From positions 1 to 64,000 of the forward strand of contig NZ_LGYZ01000051.1 in the NCBI RefSeq assembly GCF_001310275.1: 64,000 bases of DNA, written 5' to 3'. Numbering within the stretch: the stretch's first letter is position 1; every line of letters begins with the position of its first letter. The notes beneath the pieces are model-generated. The model worked only from the letters and a program-made list of their open reading frames with translations, searched no databases and was not told the origin of the DNA. The position numbers and the translations under genes are program-made. Positions 8,651-17,587 of this stretch are shown here, piece by piece. This DNA comes from Nocardia arizonensis. GTDB lineage: Bacteria > Actinomycetota > Actinomycetes > Mycobacteriales > Mycobacteriaceae.

Positions 8651-10087
8651 ATGAGCACTCAGGATGTCGAAACCCATCGCCACCGCGTTGTGGTGATCGG
8701 TTCGGGCTTCGGTGGCTTGTTCGGCACCAAGCACCTCAAGCGCGCCGATGTCGACGTCACCCTCATCTCCAAGACCTCCACCCACCTGTTCCAGCCGCTG
8801 CTCTACCAGGTCGCAACCGGCATCCTCTCGGTCGGCGAGATCGCCCCCGCCACCAGGCTGGTGCTGCGCAAGCAGAATAACGCCAAGGTCCTGCTCGGCG
8901 AGGTCATCGATATCGATCTCGAGTCGAAGACCGTCACCTCGCGACTGCTCAACCAGAACACCGTCACCGAATTCGACAGCCTCATCGTCGCGACCGGCGC
9001 GCAACAGTCCTATTTCGGCAACGACCGTTTCGCCACCTACGCCCCGGGCATGAAGACCATCGATGACGCACTGGAGCTGCGCGCGCGTATCCTCGGCGCC
9101 TTCGAGGGCGCCGAGCTCGCGACCACCCAGGAGATGCGCGACAGGCTGCTGACCTTCGTGGTCATCGGCGCGGGCCCCACCGGCGTCGAGCTGGCCGGGC
9201 AGATCGCCGAACTGTCCGATCGCACCCTCGAGGGCACTTTCCACAACATCGACCCGCGTGACGCGCGGGTGATCCTCATCGAGGGCGCGGGCGCGGTCCT
9301 CGGCCCGATGGGCCCGAAACTCGGCGGCAAGGCCCAGCGGCGGCTGGAGAAGATGGGCGTGGAGATCCAGCTCAACGCCATGGTCACCGATATCGACGCA
9401 CACGGGGTCACGGTCAAGGACGCCGACGGCACCGTCCGCCGCATCGAATCCTCGTGCAAGGTGTGGTCGGCGGGCGTGCAGGCGAGTCCGCTGGGAAAGA
9501 TGCTCGCCGAACGCTCCGACGGCACCGAGACCGATCGCGCCGGCCGGGTCATCGTTGAACCGGATCTGACCATCAAGGGGCACCCGAACGTCTTCGTCGT
9601 CGGCGATCTGATGTCGGTGCCGGGTGTGCCCGGACAGGCACAGGGCGCCATCCAGGGCGCAACGTACGCGGCCAAGCAGATCAAGGCGGGCCTGAAAGGC
9701 CAAGCGCCGCAGGACCGTAAGCCCTTCGCCTACTTCAACAAGGGCAGTATGGCCACGGTGTCGCGCTTCAGCGCCGTGTGCCAGGTCGGCAAGCTGGAGT
9801 TCGGCGGGTTCGTCGCGTGGCTGGCCTGGCTTGCGCTGCACCTGTACTATCTGGTCGGCTACCGCAGCCGGATCATCACCGTGATCCAGTGGTTCGTGAC
9901 CTTCCTCGGCCGCAGCCGCGGGCAGATGGCGGCCACCGAACAGTGGGTCTTCGCCCGTCTCGCGGTTGAGGCGGTGCAAGCCGATCAGGATGAGGCCGAC
10001 GAACTCGCGGCCGCGCTTGGCGCGCCACCGGCCGAGAACGGCCGCACCGCCGCGGAGAAGGCCGCCGCCGAGCGCCGCGCGGGCTGA
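8651..10087 (+). CDS. ndh: Type II NADH:quinone oxidoreductase (NDH-2)
   Basis: A single-subunit, non-proton-pumping NADH dehydrogenase that feeds electrons to menaquinone at the inner face of the membrane. The 478-residue product has an N-terminal FAD Rossmann motif (VVVIGSGFGGLFGTKHL), the STHLFQPLLYQVATG segment typical of NDH-2, a second NADH Rossmann motif near residue 170 (VVIGAGPTGVELAG) and the FAD-binding VFVVGDLMSV. The C-terminal third has a hydrophobic amphipathic stretch (WLAWLALHLYYLVGY) for membrane binding. The next gene, on the other strand, is separated by a terminator. Its position beside urease matches M. tuberculosis. Confidence 0.93.
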   Translation: MSTQDVETHRHRVVVIGSGFGGLFGTKHLKRADVDVTLISKTSTHLFQPLLYQVATGILSVGEIAPATRLVLRKQNNAKVLLGEVIDIDLESKTVTSRLLNQNTVTEFDSLIVATGAQQSYFGNDRFATYAPGMKTIDDALELRARILGAFEGAELATTQEMRDRLLTFVVIGAGPTGVELAGQIAELSDRTLEGTFHNIDPRDARVILIEGAGAVLGPMGPKLGGKAQRRLEKMGVEIQLNAMVTDIDAHGVTVKDADGTVRRIESSCKVWSAGVQASPLGKMLAERSDGTETDRAGRVIVEPDLTIKGHPNVFVVGDLMSVPGVPGQAQGAIQGATYAAKQIKAGLKGQAPQDRKPFAYFNKGSMATVSRFSAVCQVGKLEFGGFVAWLAWLALHLYYLVGYRSRIITVIQWFVTFLGRSRGQMAATEQWVFARLAVEAVQADQDEADELAAALGAPPAENGRTAAEKAAAERRAG

Positions 10088-10098
10088 ACGGGAACGTA

Positions 10099-10122
10099 CC
10101 CCCGCACCGTCGCACGCGGGGG
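10099..10122. terminator. Bidirectional hairpin between ndh and the Roadblock operon
   Basis: A 7-bp CCCCCGC/GCGGGGG stem with 10-base loop lies in the 76-base gap between convergent ndh and the Roadblock operon. Its symmetry would serve both strands. Confidence 0.6.
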
Positions 10123-10163
10123 CCGTCTCGCCCCGCTCCCACCGCCCTGTGCGAACGAACCGG

Positions 10164-10535
10164 TCAGACCTCGAGTTCTTCCTCGATGCCCTTGAGCCGG
10201 TGGCGGGCCAAGGCGAGGTTGGCGCGGTTGCGGTCCAGCGCCAGGTAGAGGAACAGGCCCTTGGATTTGCGGCCGGTCATCGGCCGGATGATGTGGTATT
10301 GCCCGGACAGCGTGATCAGCATGTCCTCGATGTCCTCGTTGAGCCCGAGCTGCTCGATGGTGCGCATCTTCGCGCGCACGACCTCGGTGTTGCCCGCGCT
10401 CGCGACCTGGAGGTCGAGGGCCTTGGAGCTACCGAGGGTGCCGAGCGCCATACCGCTGTTGTAGTCGACGACGGCCGCACCGAGCGCGCCGTCGATCACC
10501 ATCATGTTCTTCAATGACAGATCCATATTGGACAT
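10164..10535 (-). CDS. Roadblock/LC7-family protein (operon gene 4)
   Basis: A 123-residue Roadblock/LC7-like protein of the MglB superfamily, whose members regulate small Ras-like GTPases or serve as dimeric platforms. Visible features are VIDGALGAAVVDYNSGMALG at the N-terminus, a central helix and a final strand LFLYLALDRNRANLALARH. The frame starts at 10556, but the ATG at 10535 has AAGGGAA at the right distance, so I place the start there. It is last of four same-strand genes. No GTPase gene is nearby. Confidence 0.75.
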   Translation of the reverse strand: MSNMDLSLKNMMVIDGALGAAVVDYNSGMALGTLGSSKALDLQVASAGNTEVVRAKMRTIEQLGLNEDIEDMLITLSGQYHIIRPMTGRKSKGLFLYLALDRNRANLALARHRLKGIEEELEV

Positions 10536-10548
10536 GTCGATTCCCTTC

Positions 10549-11022
10549 TTATCCATCGGTGTTCGATGTCTGGTCTCGTCCGTCGGCGGTCGCCGACAGA
10601 TGATCGGCGATACTGCGCGCCACCGGCCGCGACTCCAGGTGGAGCCTGCCCACGTTCGCCTCGGGCCCGGCCAGCACCGTCAGCGAGGTCCAGCCCGCCG
10701 CGTACACGACCACGTGCCCTTCGGTGCCGCGCACGACGACCTCGTGGAATCCACCGCCGTGCGCGGTCGTCGCCAGCCGGTAGGACAGCGCCAACTGCGA
10801 GGCCGACAGCGCGGCCATACCGTTGGGCTCGATGTGGGAGGGCAGATCGTGGGCGATGAGCAGTCCGTCGCTCGATGCCACGAGCGCACCGGTCAACTGC
10901 GGCAACCGATCTCGCAATGCCTTCAGTTCGGCCAGCACCACTTCGTTCGGATCGGGTACAGACACCGCCACCTTGGTCAACCTTCCCATCAATTCGCCGA
11001 GCAGTTTTCTCCGCGCGGTCAC
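10549..11022 (-). CDS. Roadblock/LC7-family protein (operon gene 3)
   Basis: A 157-residue Roadblock/LC7-like protein containing LPQLTGALVASSDGLLIAHD, the usual opening strand-turn of the fold, then SQLALSYRLATTA and GGFHEVVVRGTEGHVVVYAAG. A GTG at 11022 overlaps the upstream stop as GTGA, indicating translational coupling; an ATG 11 codons later is possible. It resembles the Roadblock members (CvnB type) of Streptomyces conservons, but the histidine kinase and GTPase of those operons are absent. Function is inferred only at superfamily level. Confidence 0.75.
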   Translation of the reverse strand: MTARRKLLGELMGRLTKVAVSVPDPNEVVLAELKALRDRLPQLTGALVASSDGLLIAHDLPSHIEPNGMAALSASQLALSYRLATTAHGGGFHEVVVRGTEGHVVVYAAGWTSLTVLAGPEANVGRLHLESRPVARSIADHLSATADGRDQTSNTDG

Positions 11023-11726
11023 GCAAGCTCCTCCAAGGCCGCCAGGACGCGGACGAGCGTCCCCCGGTCGACCGGCTCCCAGCGGTCGGGCACGACTTCC
11101 GCGGTCCGGGTCCGCCGCCGGGGCAGCGGGGCGGGGCCCGCGACCGGCTCGGCGATCAGGCCCGCCGCGGTGAGGTCCCGTACCGCGACCAGACAGCCGT
11201 AGGTGGTACGGCCGAGGTCGCGCGCGATACCCGCCACGGTGCGTTCGGAGTCGGCGGCGGCCAGCACCTCGGCCTGGCCCCCGGGCAATGGGCGTCGCGG
11301 CAGTCCGCGCACGGGCACCACCGGGGCCCGGTCGACCAGATCCGCGGGCCACGGCCCGGATTCCGGGTCGCCGCGGCGCGCGCATTCGCGGACCAGGTCG
11401 CGCGGCGGCACGCGGCAGACCGGAGCCAGCCAATGCGGTGGCGCCGGGCGGAATTCGGGTTCGGCGCGAGCACCGGAGGCGAGCAGGAAGTAGCCCGCGT
11501 CGAAGACCGACAACAGGGCCAGCGCCTCCAGGCGTGGGTGGCCGAGCAGGCTGGCGGGATCGCCGCCCGCTTCGACGACGAGCCGGTCCAGTCCCGCGGT
11601 GCGGCGGCATTCGACCGAGGCGATGGCGCCGCCCGCGAGGTGGAACGCGCCGTCGCCCGCGCACAGCGTCCCGGTCCGCCCTTCCTGTTCCAGCCGCCGC
11701 AGTTCGACGGCCAGGTCAACGCCCAT
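11019..11726 (-). CDS. DUF4388/PATAN-like protein with C-terminal winged-helix region (operon gene 2)
   Basis: The 235-residue product starts MGVDLAVELRRLEQEGRTG and continues with LCAGDGAFHLAGGAIASVEC, the short sheet-forming pattern of DUF4388/PATAN domains. The C-terminal half contains RTVAGIARDLGRTTYGCL followed by LTAAGLIAEP, which reads like a winged helix. It overlaps gene 1 by 11 bases and gene 3 by four, so all four are likely one coupled unit. It may be the effector or DNA-binding partner of the Roadblock proteins; that is inference. Confidence 0.6.
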   Translation of the reverse strand: MGVDLAVELRRLEQEGRTGTLCAGDGAFHLAGGAIASVECRRTAGLDRLVVEAGGDPASLLGHPRLEALALLSVFDAGYFLLASGARAEPEFRPAPPHWLAPVCRVPPRDLVRECARRGDPESGPWPADLVDRAPVVPVRGLPRRPLPGGQAEVLAAADSERTVAGIARDLGRTTYGCLVAVRDLTAAGLIAEPVAGPAPLPRRRTRTAEVVPDRWEPVDRGTLVRVLAALEELA

Positions 11727-12111
11727 TGCCGACCTCGGCGAAGTCGGCGAGTATGCCGCGCAACCGGAATCGCGCAATGGCCAGGTTTCCGGTGTCGCCG
11801 TCGAAGACGACATGCACGAACAGCCTGCCGTCGAAATCGCCGGGGACCGGGTTGAGCAGGTGATAGCCGAGTGTGCCGCACACGATCAGTTCGGTGATGT
11901 CGTCGCCCTCGCGCGCGGTGCTCAGCGCCGGACAGCCGACCACCGCGCGGATGACGTCCGTGGTCGCCGCGGCGTCCTCGTGTTCGTCCACCAACTCGTG
12001 CCTGCCCGCCGCGGCGATCGCCAGACCGCTCGCGCCGTCGACCAACGTCACACTGCGCGCACCCGGAATCTCCATGATGCGTTGCAGGCAGCCGTCTATA
12101 CCGATCACCAC
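11716..12111 (-). CDS. Roadblock/LC7-like protein (operon gene 1)
   Basis: A 131-residue Roadblock-like protein with a GTG start and a GGGCGGGG stretch just upstream. Visible elements are IPGARSVTLVDGASGLAIA, a helical middle (EHEDAAATTDVIRAVVG) and the closing strands LFVHVVFDGDTGNLAIARF, which parallel the end of gene 4 (LFLYLALDRNRANLALARH). The similarity between genes 1 and 4 suggests an internal duplication. It opens the operon, so the promoter should lie in the 12112-13035 gap. Confidence 0.68.
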   Translation of the reverse strand: MVIGIDGCLQRIMEIPGARSVTLVDGASGLAIAAAGRHELVDEHEDAAATTDVIRAVVGCPALSTAREGDDITELIVCGTLGYHLLNPVPGDFDGRLFVHVVFDGDTGNLAIARFRLRGILADFAEVGNGR

Positions 12112-13035
12112 GCCCCGCCCTTGTCCTGTAAGGGTTTCAGGATTCGAGACGCTACACAGGATTCACGAGCCGTGTAAAGGTATCAACTGAGAATTCTCGG
12201 GGCTCGAGGCATTTTCCCAGCAATCGCGCCAAGAATACCTTTCGGTTTCAATTCCATTCGGCCCCGAATGCGACCACAGGTTCGAATACCAGCCGGTAAC
12301 AATACCTTTCGGTCTATGAAGTGCGCATCGATCCGGCCCGACGGCGCACGGCCGCCCGAACCGAGCCGCCGCCGACCGCGCCGCGCGGCCGTCGCGCGAA
12401 TCCGCACCCGGGAGCCGGCACGACAGCGCATGGCCCGCAAGCCCTCGACGGAGGGCCCGACGAGCAACGATACGGACACCCCGGGCGGCACCACCGCGGA
12501 AATTATCGGTACGGCACAACGGAACTCGATGAAATCCGCGACGACGCCCCACCCCGCGCCCGTCCATACCTCCCTCGATAACCGAATGGCGACGCCGCCG
12601 CGACCGGTCCGCATCCGAGGAACCGACGACCGCCGTTCTGCCGACTTCGGATCCGACCACCCCCGATCGAATACTTCACATACCCGGGCGCGTCGCCCCC
12701 GAAAGGTGGACGCCGCCATACCACGCACGGCTCTGTCCAGCGCTTATCGGTCACCACCACAATTCCGCGAAAAGGCGGATCACCCAGATTCTCCTTTATC
12801 GCAAAGAAATAGGACACATCAGGTATCCACGATTTCAGGCTGGCTCGATAATTCTCGCCCCGCAAATTTCGCGGTACGTGTCTCGCGCACCATAGAGCAC
12901 TCCACGGGAAAGTGCATTCGCAATCTGGCGACCGCGAATTCGACCGGCCACGCGCCGCGCCGGAAAACTTGCCGCCACGCCGACGCGACCACGGCGACGC
13001 CATGCGGCGCCGCTCGGATAGCGGCGTGTTCGCGG
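12112..13035. other. Gene-poor 924-bp gap between ureD and the Roadblock operon
   Basis: I find no convincing gene. The open frames crossing it are Arg/Ser-rich and overlap ureD or the Roadblock genes out of phase. It is more AT-rich than its surroundings, for instance around 12760-12860. It holds a 13-base direct repeat AATACCTTTCGGT at 12234-12246 and 12301-12313. The Roadblock operon promoter, reading leftward, should lie near its left end. Confidence 0.6.
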
Positions 13036-13740
13036 TCAGCGGACGGTAATCGGCGACGCCACCGGGAGGACCGGTGCGTCGCGCCGGTCGGCCACCGGCA
13101 GTGTGCGGCCAAGGCCGGTGAACAGCGAGCCGCCGCCCGCCAACGGCAGCCGCGCCGCGGTCAGCCCGTCGACCGATGCCGGACGGTCGTCCGGGTAGAC
13201 CAGTTCGCTGTCGAGGGCGCGCGGGGCGGCGAGCACATCGTCGGTACCGCACCCCACGCCGAGCGCGAGCCGGTGGCGCACCAGCGCCACACCGTCCACA
13301 TCGGCCACCAGGTCACCGACCCAGCCGCCGCCGTCCTCCCCCACCCGGCCGATCTGCACCCGCTCCCGCAGTCGAATTCGCGCGTCCGCGGCCAGCAGCA
13401 CCTCGGTGCGCGCATGATGGCGCGCACCGCCCGCCACGATCATCGGCTCCGGTTCGACCTCGAGCAACGCACCCGTGTCGACCTCGTAACGCCAACGCGC
13501 CCACGAGGATACGGTCGCGGCACCGGGCAGGGCGAGCGTCGCGGCCACCGACCGGATCACCAGTCGGGCGCCGGGGCCGACCACGATGCGAATGTCCAGG
13601 TCGTCCCCGCCGAGCGGGGTGGCCGCGGTGCCGATCAGATGGATCGTGTCGGGCGCGGTGTGACGGGCCGTGAGACCGCCGGTCGCCGTGATCCGCGGCA
13701 GTTCGCCCGCCCGCGCGAGGACGCGTAACTCAGTGCGCAA
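13036..13740 (-). CDS. ureD: Urease accessory protein UreD
   Basis: UreD is the scaffold of the UreD-UreF-UreG complex that delivers nickel to apo-urease. The product has the UreD pattern: [55 protein letters not shown] and [21 protein letters not shown] place the start at the TTG at 13740, which gives a UreD-like N-terminus and overlaps the ureG stop by 11 bases; the frame stays open to 13782, so the start is uncertain. It is the last gene of the ureF-ureG-ureD half-cluster. Confidence 0.88.
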   Translation of the reverse strand: MRTELRVLARAGELPRITATGGLTARHTAPDTIHLIGTAATPLGGDDLDIRIVVGPGARLVIRSVAATLALPGAATVSSWARWRYEVDTGALLEVEPEPMIVAGGARHHARTEVLLAADARIRLRERVQIGRVGEDGGGWVGDLVADVDGVALVRHRLALGVGCGTDDVLAAPRALDSELVYPDDRPASVDGLTAARLPLAGGGSLFTGLGRTLPVADRRDAPVLPVASPITVR

Positions 13741-14434
13741 CGACGGAATCCGCCGCGCTCTCGGCCGCGCGCAACTGCTCACGCACCCAGGCGAGCACCG
13801 GCGTGGCCGCGGGATCGGCGGTGAGCGAGATCAATACCGTCGGCCTGCCCTCGCGGACCCCCGCGGCGTCGCGTTCCATCACCCCGAGATCCGCGCCGAC
13901 CATCGGCGCCAGATCGGTCTTGTTCACCACCAGCAGATCCGAGAACGTCACCCCCGGTCCGCCCTTGCGCGGCACCTTGTCCCCGCCCGCCACGTCGATC
14001 ACGAAGATCTGCACGTCGATCAGACCGGAGGAGAAGGTCGCGGTGAGATTGTCGCCGCCGGATTCGACCAGGATCAGATCGAGGGGCGGATTCGCCTCGA
14101 TCAGATCGTCGATGGCGTCGAGATTGGCGGTGATGTCGTCGCGGATCGCGGTGTGCGGGCAGCCGCCGGTCTGCACGGCGGCGATGCGCTCGTCCGGCAG
14201 CACCGCGTGCCGCCGCAGGAAGTCGGCGTCCTCGGTGGTGTAGATGTCGTTGGTCAGCACCGCCAGCGACAGTTCCTCGCGCAGCTGACGGCACAGCGCC
14301 GCCACCAGCGCGGTCTTGCCCGATCCGACCGGACCGCCGATGCCGATGCGCAACGGCTCCCCCGGTGTGCGCTCGCGCCGGGGACGGTCGTGCGAATGAT
14401 CGTGCGGTGCGCCATCGATCAGATGCGGCGGCAT
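13730..14434 (-). CDS. ureG: Urease accessory GTPase UreG
   Basis: UreG is the SIMIBI-class GTPase that carries nickel for urease maturation. The 234-residue product has a His-containing N-terminus ([10 protein letters not shown]), a P-loop [14 protein letters not shown], the metal-binding CPH motif in [22 protein letters not shown], and the NKTDLAP guanine-recognition motif. The ATG at 14434 is preceded by AAGGGAA at good spacing, so the long upstream open frame is not part of the gene. Its 3' end overlaps ureD and its 5' end lies 29 bases after ureF. Confidence 0.95.
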   Translation of the reverse strand: MPPHLIDGAPHDHSHDRPRRERTPGEPLRIGIGGPVGSGKTALVAALCRQLREELSLAVLTNDIYTTEDADFLRRHAVLPDERIAAVQTGGCPHTAIRDDITANLDAIDDLIEANPPLDLILVESGGDNLTATFSSGLIDVQIFVIDVAGGDKVPRKGGPGVTFSDLLVVNKTDLAPMVGADLGVMERDAAGVREGRPTVLISLTADPAATPVLAWVREQLRAAESAADSVVAH

Positions 14435-14463
14435 GGCGAATTCCCTTCTCTCGGTAAACGCGG

Positions 14464-15114
14464 TCAGCTCGCGAACAGCGGCATCTCGCGATGCGGGTGC
14501 CGTTCGGCCAGAACATCCTGGAGCGGATCGGAGAACGCGGCGAGTTCGACCGCGGCCTCGGCCGCGGTTCGGTCGCACAGCTCGGTCAGGCGGAAGGTGC
14601 ACGCGGCGACGGCGGCCGGGTCGAGGGCCAGCAGGCGCTGCGCCGCGGTCGCCGCCCCGGTCAGGGTGGTGTAGACGACCACACCCGCGATCTCCACCGA
14701 ACTCGAATCGCAGGCCGCTCCCACCGCGCCGAAGACCGTCGACAGATGCGGCCGCGGCCCGAGTTCGTGCCATGGCTCCCGCGGCCACACCTGTTTGGCC
14801 AATCGCAGCAGCCCGCGCCCCTGCGCCCGCGAAGCTGCCCGCGCCGCGGGTGCGAGAGTGCGCGCGTCGGCCTCGGCCTCCGCCGCGGCGACCGTGAGCC
14901 CGCCACCGCACACCGCGGCCGCCAGCGAGGCCGCCACCAACGCGGAGGTGCGGATACGGCGGCTCAGATACGCCTCGACGGTCGCGATATCGCGCACGAT
15001 CCCCGAGGACACGGCCTCCTCCATGCCACCGGAATGCACGTGCCCGCCGATCGGCAGCCGCGAGTCGGCCAGGGCCAACAGGATCGCCCGGCTCGTCGCA
15101 CCGCTGTCTCGCAT
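14464..15114 (-). CDS. ureF: Urease accessory protein UreF
   Basis: UreF gates the UreG GTPase in the urease maturation complex. The 216-residue all-helical product contains the family signature [20 protein letters not shown] and ends with EMPLFAS. It leads the ureF-G-D group. In most related genomes ureF directly follows ureC; here about 8.7 kb of unrelated genes separates them, so this group needs its own promoter, probably in the 101-base gap shared with the divergent gene at 15216. Confidence 0.93.
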   Translation of the reverse strand: MRDSGATSRAILLALADSRLPIGGHVHSGGMEEAVSSGIVRDIATVEAYLSRRIRTSALVAASLAAAVCGGGLTVAAAEAEADARTLAPAARAASRAQGRGLLRLAKQVWPREPWHELGPRPHLSTVFGAVGAACDSSSVEIAGVVVYTTLTGAATAAQRLLALDPAAVAACTFRLTELCDRTAAEAAVELAAFSDPLQDVLAERHPHREMPLFAS

Positions 15115-15215
15115 CCGCCGATCCTATGCCCGCACTCGCGACCGAGTAGTACTACGCATGCCGACGAGGTGGAACCCCGTTCGCGCGGGGCGCCGATCCG
15201 GGTGAGGATGGTCGG

Positions 15216-15989
15216 ATGTCGAATCAGGGGGAATCAGCCGACCGCGCCTCGGTGGGTCAGTGGATCGCGCGCGGGGTCGCGGTGGCGATTCTCGTTCCGG
15301 TCCGGTTGCTGTGGGAAGCGCTGAAGCTGCTCGGCCGCACGACGGTCGCCGCGCTGGTGTTCCTTCTCGAACGGCTGCTGACGCCGCTGGGTTCACTGGT
15401 ACGGCACTGGGTGATCCGGCCCGCCTGGCATCTGCTGAAGGATTTCGTATGGGACTGGTTGCTGCACCAGGTGCTGTGGGGTCTGATCCTCACCCCCGTG
15501 CTCGCCTTCCTGCTCGACTTCGTGCTGCGACCGCTGCGGCGCGCGATCGAGGAATGGCTGTGGCGGCGCGTGCTGGTGCCCGCGGCGCTCACGCTGTGGC
15601 GGCATGTGCTCGTTCCGGTGGCGACCCAGCTGTGGCGATGGGTGCTTCGGCCCGTGGCCCGCGTCGTCGTCGGCGTCGTGGCACTGCTGCTGGAATGGCT
15701 GGTCGCGCGGCCGATCGTCGCACTGTGGCGGTGGGTACTCGCGCCGCTGTTGCGGGTCTCGCGGGTCACGCTGCGCTTCGGCTGGCGGATGGCGACCCGC
15801 GTCGTCACCGTGCTCGTGGTCATACCGTGCGTGTACGTCTACCGCACGGTGTTGCGGCCGGTGTCATCGGCGCTGGGGACCGTCTGGAACGCGCTGGTCA
15901 CGCGGCCGGCCCGCTGGGTCCACCGCGGTGTCGTCGTGCCCATGAACCGCTGGGCCTCCGAACTCGTCGGCTCGGTGTTCGGGCGATGA
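15216..15989 (+). CDS. Trp/Arg-rich repetitive membrane protein of unknown function
   Basis: I do not recognise a family. The 257-residue product is built from short repeating hydrophobic units of the form LWRxVLxPxxxxLW: examples are WLWRRVLVPAALTLWRHVLV, QLWRWVLRPVARVVV and LWRWVLAPLLRVSRV. Each unit is 15-20 residues with Arg and Trp at the edges, suggesting a series of membrane-embedded or interfacial helices. No catalytic motif is visible. Its 3' end overlaps the oppositely oriented efflux gene by 126 bases. It is divergent from ureF. Confidence 0.65.
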   Translation: MSNQGESADRASVGQWIARGVAVAILVPVRLLWEALKLLGRTTVAALVFLLERLLTPLGSLVRHWVIRPAWHLLKDFVWDWLLHQVLWGLILTPVLAFLLDFVLRPLRRAIEEWLWRRVLVPAALTLWRHVLVPVATQLWRWVLRPVARVVVGVVALLLEWLVARPIVALWRWVLAPLLRVSRVTLRFGWRMATRVVTVLVVIPCVYVYRTVLRPVSSALGTVWNALVTRPARWVHRGVVVPMNRWASELVGSVFGR

Positions 15990-17498
15990 GACCGGCCCGG
16001 ACGACCCGCGCGGCGCGGCGGCGCGTTCGGGTCGACGGTTCGCCATCAGCGCGATCACGGCCATGACCAACAGCAGCGCCGCACCGACCGAGGTCGCGAC
16101 GTGCAGGCCCTCGACGAAGGACTGCCGTGCCGAGTCCACCAGCGCGGCGTCGCCGCCGGAACGCTCGACGGTCTCGCCGAGGGTCGGCGCGTAGTCGCCG
16201 CCGGAGCGGAACACCAGCGCGGCCAGCGAGCCGAGCAGCGCCAGACCCAGCGCGTTGCCCAGCTCGAAGCTGGTCTCGGAAATGCCTACCGCCGAGCCCG
16301 CGCGCTCCGGCGGCACCGAGGACACCGCGACATCGGAGACCAGGGTGAACGACAGGCCGTAGCCGATTCCCGCGATCGTCGAACCCGCGAGATACCAGGC
16401 GGGACCGCCGTCCACGCCGAGGCCGAGCAGCAGGAGATTGCCCACGCCCGAGGCGATCAGCGCGAGCACGAAGGTGGCGTGCACGCCGATACGGTGGCCG
16501 ACCCGCGCGCCGCCCATCGAGCAGACGAACACCGCGAGGGCCATCGGAATGCCGAGCAGCGCCGCCGCCAGCGGCTCACGACCGGTGACCGACTGGAGGT
16601 ACACGCTGGTCAGATAGCTCAACGCGGCCAGCGACATCATGCCGACCAGACTCGACCCGATGGCGACCGAGAACTGTGCGCGCTTGAACAGCCGCAGGTC
16701 CAACAGCGGTTCGGCCAGGTGGCGCTGACGCCGGACGAACAGGGTCAGCACCGCGAGACCCACCGCGAGAATCGCGATTCCCGCCGCGTCGACGCCCTCG
16801 GCCGCGGCGTGTTTCACCGCGTACACCACCGGCAGGATGCCGCCGATCGACAGCGCCGCACTCGGTAGATCGAGCGGTCCCAGGACCGCCGAGCGATGTT
16901 CGGGCAGGACGAACGGACCCAGCGCGAGCAGAATGACCAGCACCGGAATATTGATGAGGAATACCGCGCCCCACCAGAAATGGTGCAGCAGCAGCCCGCC
17001 GATGATCGGGCCGACGGCCGAACCGCCCGCGAAGAAGGCCGTCCACACGCCGATGGCGGCCGCCCGCTCGCGCGCGTCCGGGAACAGACCCGAGATGAGC
17101 GACAGACTCGACGGCAGCAGCGTCGCGCCGCCGATGCCCATGAGGGCCCGCGCCGCGATGAGCACCGCGGCGCTCGGCGCGAAGGCGGCAACGACCGAGG
17201 CGATGCCGAAGACCGCGGCTCCCGCGAGCAGGATATTGCGCCGCCCGACGCGGTCGCCGAGATTGCCCATGGTGATCAGCAGGCCCGCGATGAGGAAGCC
17301 GTAGATGTCGAGTATCCAGAGCTGTTGGGCGGCGGAGGGGTCGAGGTCGAGGGTCAGCCTCGGCATGGCCAGGAACAGCACCGAGATATCCATCGAGACC
17401 AGCAGCACCGGCAGCAGCAGCACCGCGAGACCGAGCCTGGCCCGCGGCGGGCGGACCGGCGCGACCCCCGCCGTCCGGGGCGCCTCGACGTGTGTCAT
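15864..17498 (-). CDS. MFS drug efflux transporter, DHA2 (QacA/LfrA-like) family
   Basis: A 544-residue, roughly 14-helix proton-driven exporter of the DHA2 type. Motif A is seen as GNLGDRVGRRNILLAG, motif C-like glycines in FFAGGSAVGPIIGGLLL, and the DHA2-type ASP-rich first helix has DISVLFLAMPRL. The ATG at 17498 has AGAGAGG nine bases upstream, whereas the one at 17507 lacks spacing. It is divergent from a TetR regulator with two palindromes between them, the arrangement of lfrA/lfrR-type pumps, so it probably exports a drug or toxic metabolite that the regulator senses. Confidence 0.88.
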   Translation of the reverse strand: MTHVEAPRTAGVAPVRPPRARLGLAVLLLPVLLVSMDISVLFLAMPRLTLDLDPSAAQQLWILDIYGFLIAGLLITMGNLGDRVGRRNILLAGAAVFGIASVVAAFAPSAAVLIAARALMGIGGATLLPSSLSLISGLFPDARERAAAIGVWTAFFAGGSAVGPIIGGLLLHHFWWGAVFLINIPVLVILLALGPFVLPEHRSAVLGPLDLPSAALSIGGILPVVYAVKHAAAEGVDAAGIAILAVGLAVLTLFVRRQRHLAEPLLDLRLFKRAQFSVAIGSSLVGMMSLAALSYLTSVYLQSVTGREPLAAALLGIPMALAVFVCSMGGARVGHRIGVHATFVLALIASGVGNLLLLGLGVDGGPAWYLAGSTIAGIGYGLSFTLVSDVAVSSVPPERAGSAVGISETSFELGNALGLALLGSLAALVFRSGGDYAPTLGETVERSGGDAALVDSARQSFVEGLHVATSVGAALLLVMAVIALMANRRPERAAAPRGSSGPVSSPEHRADEFGGPAVHGHDDTAVDPAGRPRDQRVPDGPQRR

Positions 17499-17519
17499 CG
17501 CCGACATCCTCTCTACTCG

Positions 17520-17552
17520 CGTACACCGTACGCGTCGTCGGGTACAGTGTAC
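17520..17552. promoter_or_regulatory. Paired palindromic operators between efflux pump and TetR genes
   Basis: Two perfect inverted repeats sit in the 89-base divergent promoter region: CGTACACCGTACG (17520-17532) and GTACAGTGTAC (17542-17552). Their centres are 21 bases apart, two DNA turns, so two TetR dimers could bind the same face. They are the natural operators for the adjacent regulator. Confidence 0.7.
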
Positions 17553-17587
17553 GCATACCGGCACGACAAGCGGAAGCGGGTCATGGG

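Noticed and set aside
8369..9979. A 536-codon leftward frame opposite ndh
   Set aside because: It mirrors the well-supported ndh gene and has no family features.
12270..12300. GGTTCGAATACC, resembling a tRNA T-arm
   Set aside because: No matching acceptor stem, D-arm or anticodon arm could be built around it.
12268..13728. A 486-codon rightward open frame across the gap and ureD
   Set aside because: It is Arg/Ser/Pro-rich, antisense to ureD over much of its length and has no domain pattern; it is an artefact of high-GC sequence.
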